A DNA stretch of 64,000 nucleotides from Syntrophales bacterium (GTDB lineage Bacteria > Desulfobacterota > Syntrophia > Syntrophales > UBA8958), in NCBI GenBank assembly GCA_026416455.1, contig JAOAFE010000006.1, forward strand, positions 62,001 to 126,000, written 5' to 3'. Below the pieces are notes generated by a model. That model made no database searches and was not told the origin of the DNA. It saw only the letters and a program-made list of their open reading frames with translations. Shown one piece after another: positions 62,169 through 64,000 of this stretch; position 1 is the first letter of the stretch, and each line of letters opens with the position of its first letter. The position numbers and the translations under genes are program-made.

Positions 62169-62444
62169 ATGCCTGATTATTGGGTCAAGATAACCGAAAA
62201 GGAGGAAGACGAGATCCGACGCCATCACTACTTGGTTTCCGCCAGGGATGCGCGGGAGGCGAGAAAAGTAGCGACTGATTTCATTCGCCATTTCTGCGAC
62301 GAAGATGATGAACCGGAGGCCATTGATGGCGGTTTTGCCTTTTACAACCGGGCGGTAACCGTACAAATTACGGATGTGCGAGAGACGACCAAGGAAGAGT
62401 TTAAAGATTTCCTTTTAAAGCTTCATACCATTCAGTGGAAATAA
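62169..62444 (+). CDS. Small acidic protein of unknown function
   Basis: A 91-residue soluble protein not recognised. It contains a charged stretch with FCDEDDEPEAIDGG and a C-terminal amphipathic region (EEFKDFLLKLHTIQW). GGGGGAG precedes the start at 62169. It may be co-transcribed with the TPM gene 42 bases downstream. It shows no signal peptide, helix-turn-helix or metal motif. Confidence 0.6.
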   Translation: MPDYWVKITEKEEDEIRRHHYLVSARDAREARKVATDFIRHFCDEDDEPEAIDGGFAFYNRAVTVQITDVRETTKEEFKDFLLKLHTIQWK

Positions 62445-62486
62445 AATTATTTGCCTGCAATTTTTTGCCCCCATGGGGAAGCGAGG

Positions 62487-63251
62487 ATGAAGACATTGCG
62501 GATATACCTGCTTTTGGTGCTGGCAATTATACTTGCTGTCCCCGCAGGGGCGCAAAAGTTTCCCCGCCCGATAGGCGCGGTTAACGATTTTGCCGGCGTC
62601 CTTTCTCCGGACACAAAGGTGCGCCTCGAAGGCCTGGCCCGAGAGGTATGGAATAAAACCGGTACGGCCCTCGTTGTCGTCATTATGCCCACCATTGGCG
62701 AGCACGAAATAAACGATTATGTAAATCGCCTTTATAGTGCTTGGGGTATCGGAAAGAAGGGAGAGGATAAGGGTGTTCTCATTTTCGTGACCGTGAAGGA
62801 AAGAAAGATGAGAATAGAAACGGGCTACGGGGTAGAAGGTATCCTTCCCGACGGTCGGGTTGGTGAAATCCGGGATCGGTACGTGATTCCCCACCTGCGA
62901 GAGAACAATTACGATGCCGGTATTACTCAGGGCATGGAAGCGATAGCGGCGATTGTAGCCAAAGAGGCAGGCGTGAGTCTTTCGGGCAGGATAAAAGAGC
63001 ACCCGAGGGTAGGAAAAAACAAGGAAGGGGAAGGATTTAACCTCGTAGGCTTGCTCTTTATCATGCTTATGTTTATTTTTTTTCTGGGGACCCGAACCGG
63101 TCGGAGATTGCTTCCCTGGCTTCTCCTCTTCACACTGACGAATGGTCGTCGGGGAGGTGGTTATTCGGGTGGGTTCGGTGGTTTCAGTGGGGGTTTTGGT
63201 GGTTTCGGTGGTGGCATGAGTGGTGGAGGAGGTGCTGGAGGGAGTTTTTAG
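62487..63251 (+). CDS. TPM-domain membrane protein with glycine-rich tail
   Basis: A 254-residue protein with a signal peptide (1-22, ending VPAGA), a TPM domain (about 25-150; VNDFAGVLSPDTKVRLEGLA, GIGKKGEDKGVLIFV, ETGYGVEGILPDG), a C-terminal helix (VGLLFIMLMFIFFLGT, LPWLLLFTL) and a tail of glycine, serine and phenylalanine (about 222-254). TPM proteins of the YgcG/psbP-like group are exported or membrane bound; functions include photosystem repair in plants and remain unclear here. The ATG at 62487 is chosen from GCGAGG. Confidence 0.82.
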   Translation: MKTLRIYLLLVLAIILAVPAGAQKFPRPIGAVNDFAGVLSPDTKVRLEGLAREVWNKTGTALVVVIMPTIGEHEINDYVNRLYSAWGIGKKGEDKGVLIFVTVKERKMRIETGYGVEGILPDGRVGEIRDRYVIPHLRENNYDAGITQGMEAIAAIVAKEAGVSLSGRIKEHPRVGKNKEGEGFNLVGLLFIMLMFIFFLGTRTGRRLLPWLLLFTLTNGRRGGGYSGGFGGFSGGFGGFGGGMSGGGGAGGSF

Positions 63252-63270
63252 GTAAGGAGGTGAGGAAGGG

Positions 63271-64000
63271 ATGTTTAGAAGAACACCGGAGAACCCAGAG
63301 GTCGTCTCCCAAAGGTTTCTTTCGGACCTTAAATCTATTTTCGGTCAGGACCTCGAGTCGGTCGTCCTTTATGGGAGCGGGGCCCGTGAAGACTACATAC
63401 CGGGTCGGTCGGATTTAAATTATCTTGTCTCTCTGTCCTCTCATGGTTTGGAGAAACTGGAGGAGGTGTGGTCATATATAAAAAGGTGGAGAAGGGCGGC
63501 TATTGCCCTGCCTCTATTCGTCACCCGTGATTTTGTGCGCTCCTCGGTGGACGTATTCCCGATAGAGTTTCTGAACATGAGTATCCATTACCGTTTAATT
63601 TACGGCCTAGATGTACTCGCCGATATAGAAATTAATAGGAATCATCTACGTCTCCAGCTGGAGCGAGAATTCCGAGGTAAGCTTCTCCATTTGAGAGAGG
63701 GGTTCGTCTCCTCCCAGGGGAAAGAAGGTGAGTTGAAAAATCTCATCTCCTTATCAATCTCGGCCTTCGTTTCGCTCTTCGTTGGCCTTCTTTACCTAAA
63801 GGGCATGTCTATCCCCGCCAAGCGAAGGGATATTATTGCCTCTTTCGAGCAGACTTTCGATCTTAAAGGAGATGTATTGGGGCGGTGTCTCGATATCAGA
63901 GAGGGCAAGACGCATATAGGCAGGGGCAAGATTGTTGAACTCTATCGGGAGTACTTAGCGGTTATCCGAAATGTGTGTCAAATAGTGGACAAGATGGCAT
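63271..64000 (+). CDS. Nucleotidyltransferase-fold protein, 3' end cut by window
   Basis: The frame starts with ATG at 63271 after GGAGGTGAGG and stays open for 243 codons to the window end. Residues 30-52 read LYGSGAREDYIPGRSDLNYLV, the GSxAR...SDxN form of the polymerase-beta-like nucleotidyltransferase motif, with Asn in place of the second Asp. This predicts weak or altered catalysis. A helical C-terminal region with a hydrophobic segment (ISLSISAFVSLFVGLLYL) follows. It might be the antitoxin-like or substrate-binding half of a larger protein. Confidence 0.7.
   Translation, partial: MFRRTPENPEVVSQRFLSDLKSIFGQDLESVVLYGSGAREDYIPGRSDLNYLVSLSSHGLEKLEEVWSYIKRWRRAAIALPLFVTRDFVRSSVDVFPIEFLNMSIHYRLIYGLDVLADIEINRNHLRLQLEREFRGKLLHLREGFVSSQGKEGELKNLISLSISAFVSLFVGLLYLKGMSIPAKRRDIIASFEQTFDLKGDVLGRCLDIREGKTHIGRGKIVELYREYLAVIRNVCQIVDKMA

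Noticed and set aside
63150-63248. GGT/TTC-rich repeats, possible tandem repeat or array
   Set aside because: They encode the glycine/phenylalanine tail of the TPM protein, usual in that family; no spacer structure as in CRISPR.

Overview
The window reads as about 64 kb of chromosome from a Gram-negative, mostly anaerobic bacterium. Deltaproteobacteria (Desulfobacterota-like) fit best. Envelope genes (arabinose-5-phosphate isomerase for KDO, an RND pump with outer-membrane factor, MurJ) show two membranes. Several iron-sulfur enzymes (4-hydroxybutyryl-CoA dehydratase family, two QueG-like proteins, DUF362, B12-radical SAM) and UbiA/MenA prenyl transfer suggest anaerobic respiration or fermentation, with superoxide dismutase for oxygen defence. 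Taxonomy is inference only. Coding density is very high: at seven of nine convergent junctions the gene ends overlap.

Layout. 1-3030: molybdenum-carrier-like fragment, kdsD, radC, DUF2892, sodB. 3124-9526: DUF169, an HtrA protease, two QueG-like Fe-S proteins, a crotonase/unknown/ABM operon and an SDR. 9560-15532 (minus): a compact biosynthetic-looking operon (PHP hydrolase, GT4 glycosyltransferase, methyltransferase, terpenoid-cyclase-like toroid, hexapeptide acyltransferase, B12-radical SAM) that matches no pathway I can name. 15680-19195: Pif1-type helicase with a WYL tail, SGNH hydrolase, small proteins. 19656-24609: three signalling genes (hybrid kinase, kinase, REC-HD-GYP). 24620-30940: TetR-controlled RND efflux operon in which pump and outer-membrane factor share one uninterrupted reading frame. 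30937-33763 (minus): ADP-ribosylhydrolase, 3-ketosphinganine-reductase-like SDR and serine-palmitoyltransferase-like enzyme, a likely sphingolipid start module.

33867-40871: alkylsulfatase, RNase D, cysteine desulfurase, LexA with its own operator, a 56-residue membrane protein, LarA-like racemase and DUF362. 40858-44292 (minus): thioesterase, biotin carboxylase, archaeal-type PEP carboxylase. 44370-48567: cimA behind an isoleucine attenuator whose leader peptide and three alternative hairpins can be read base by base, then a YciO-type protein and RNase G. 48569-54108: proC, alpha/beta hydrolase, YggT, DUF167, murJ, and serS followed directly by two tRNA-Ser and one tRNA-Arg genes. 54141-61988: thioesterase, CPBP protease, UbiA, then a minus-strand acyl-CoA operon (AbfD-like dehydratase, carboxyltransferase, fused CoA-transferase, SDR). 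62169-64000: unknown small protein, TPM-domain protein and a nucleotidyltransferase-like gene cut by the window end.

The most noteworthy items are the cimA attenuator, the SPT/KDSR pair, the RND-OMF fusion, the unexplained seven-gene cluster at 8741-15532, near-identical putative TetR sites upstream of tetR and htrA, and the strong G/T codon bias of the AbfD-like gene. No rRNA, CRISPR array, insertion sequence or prophage was seen.
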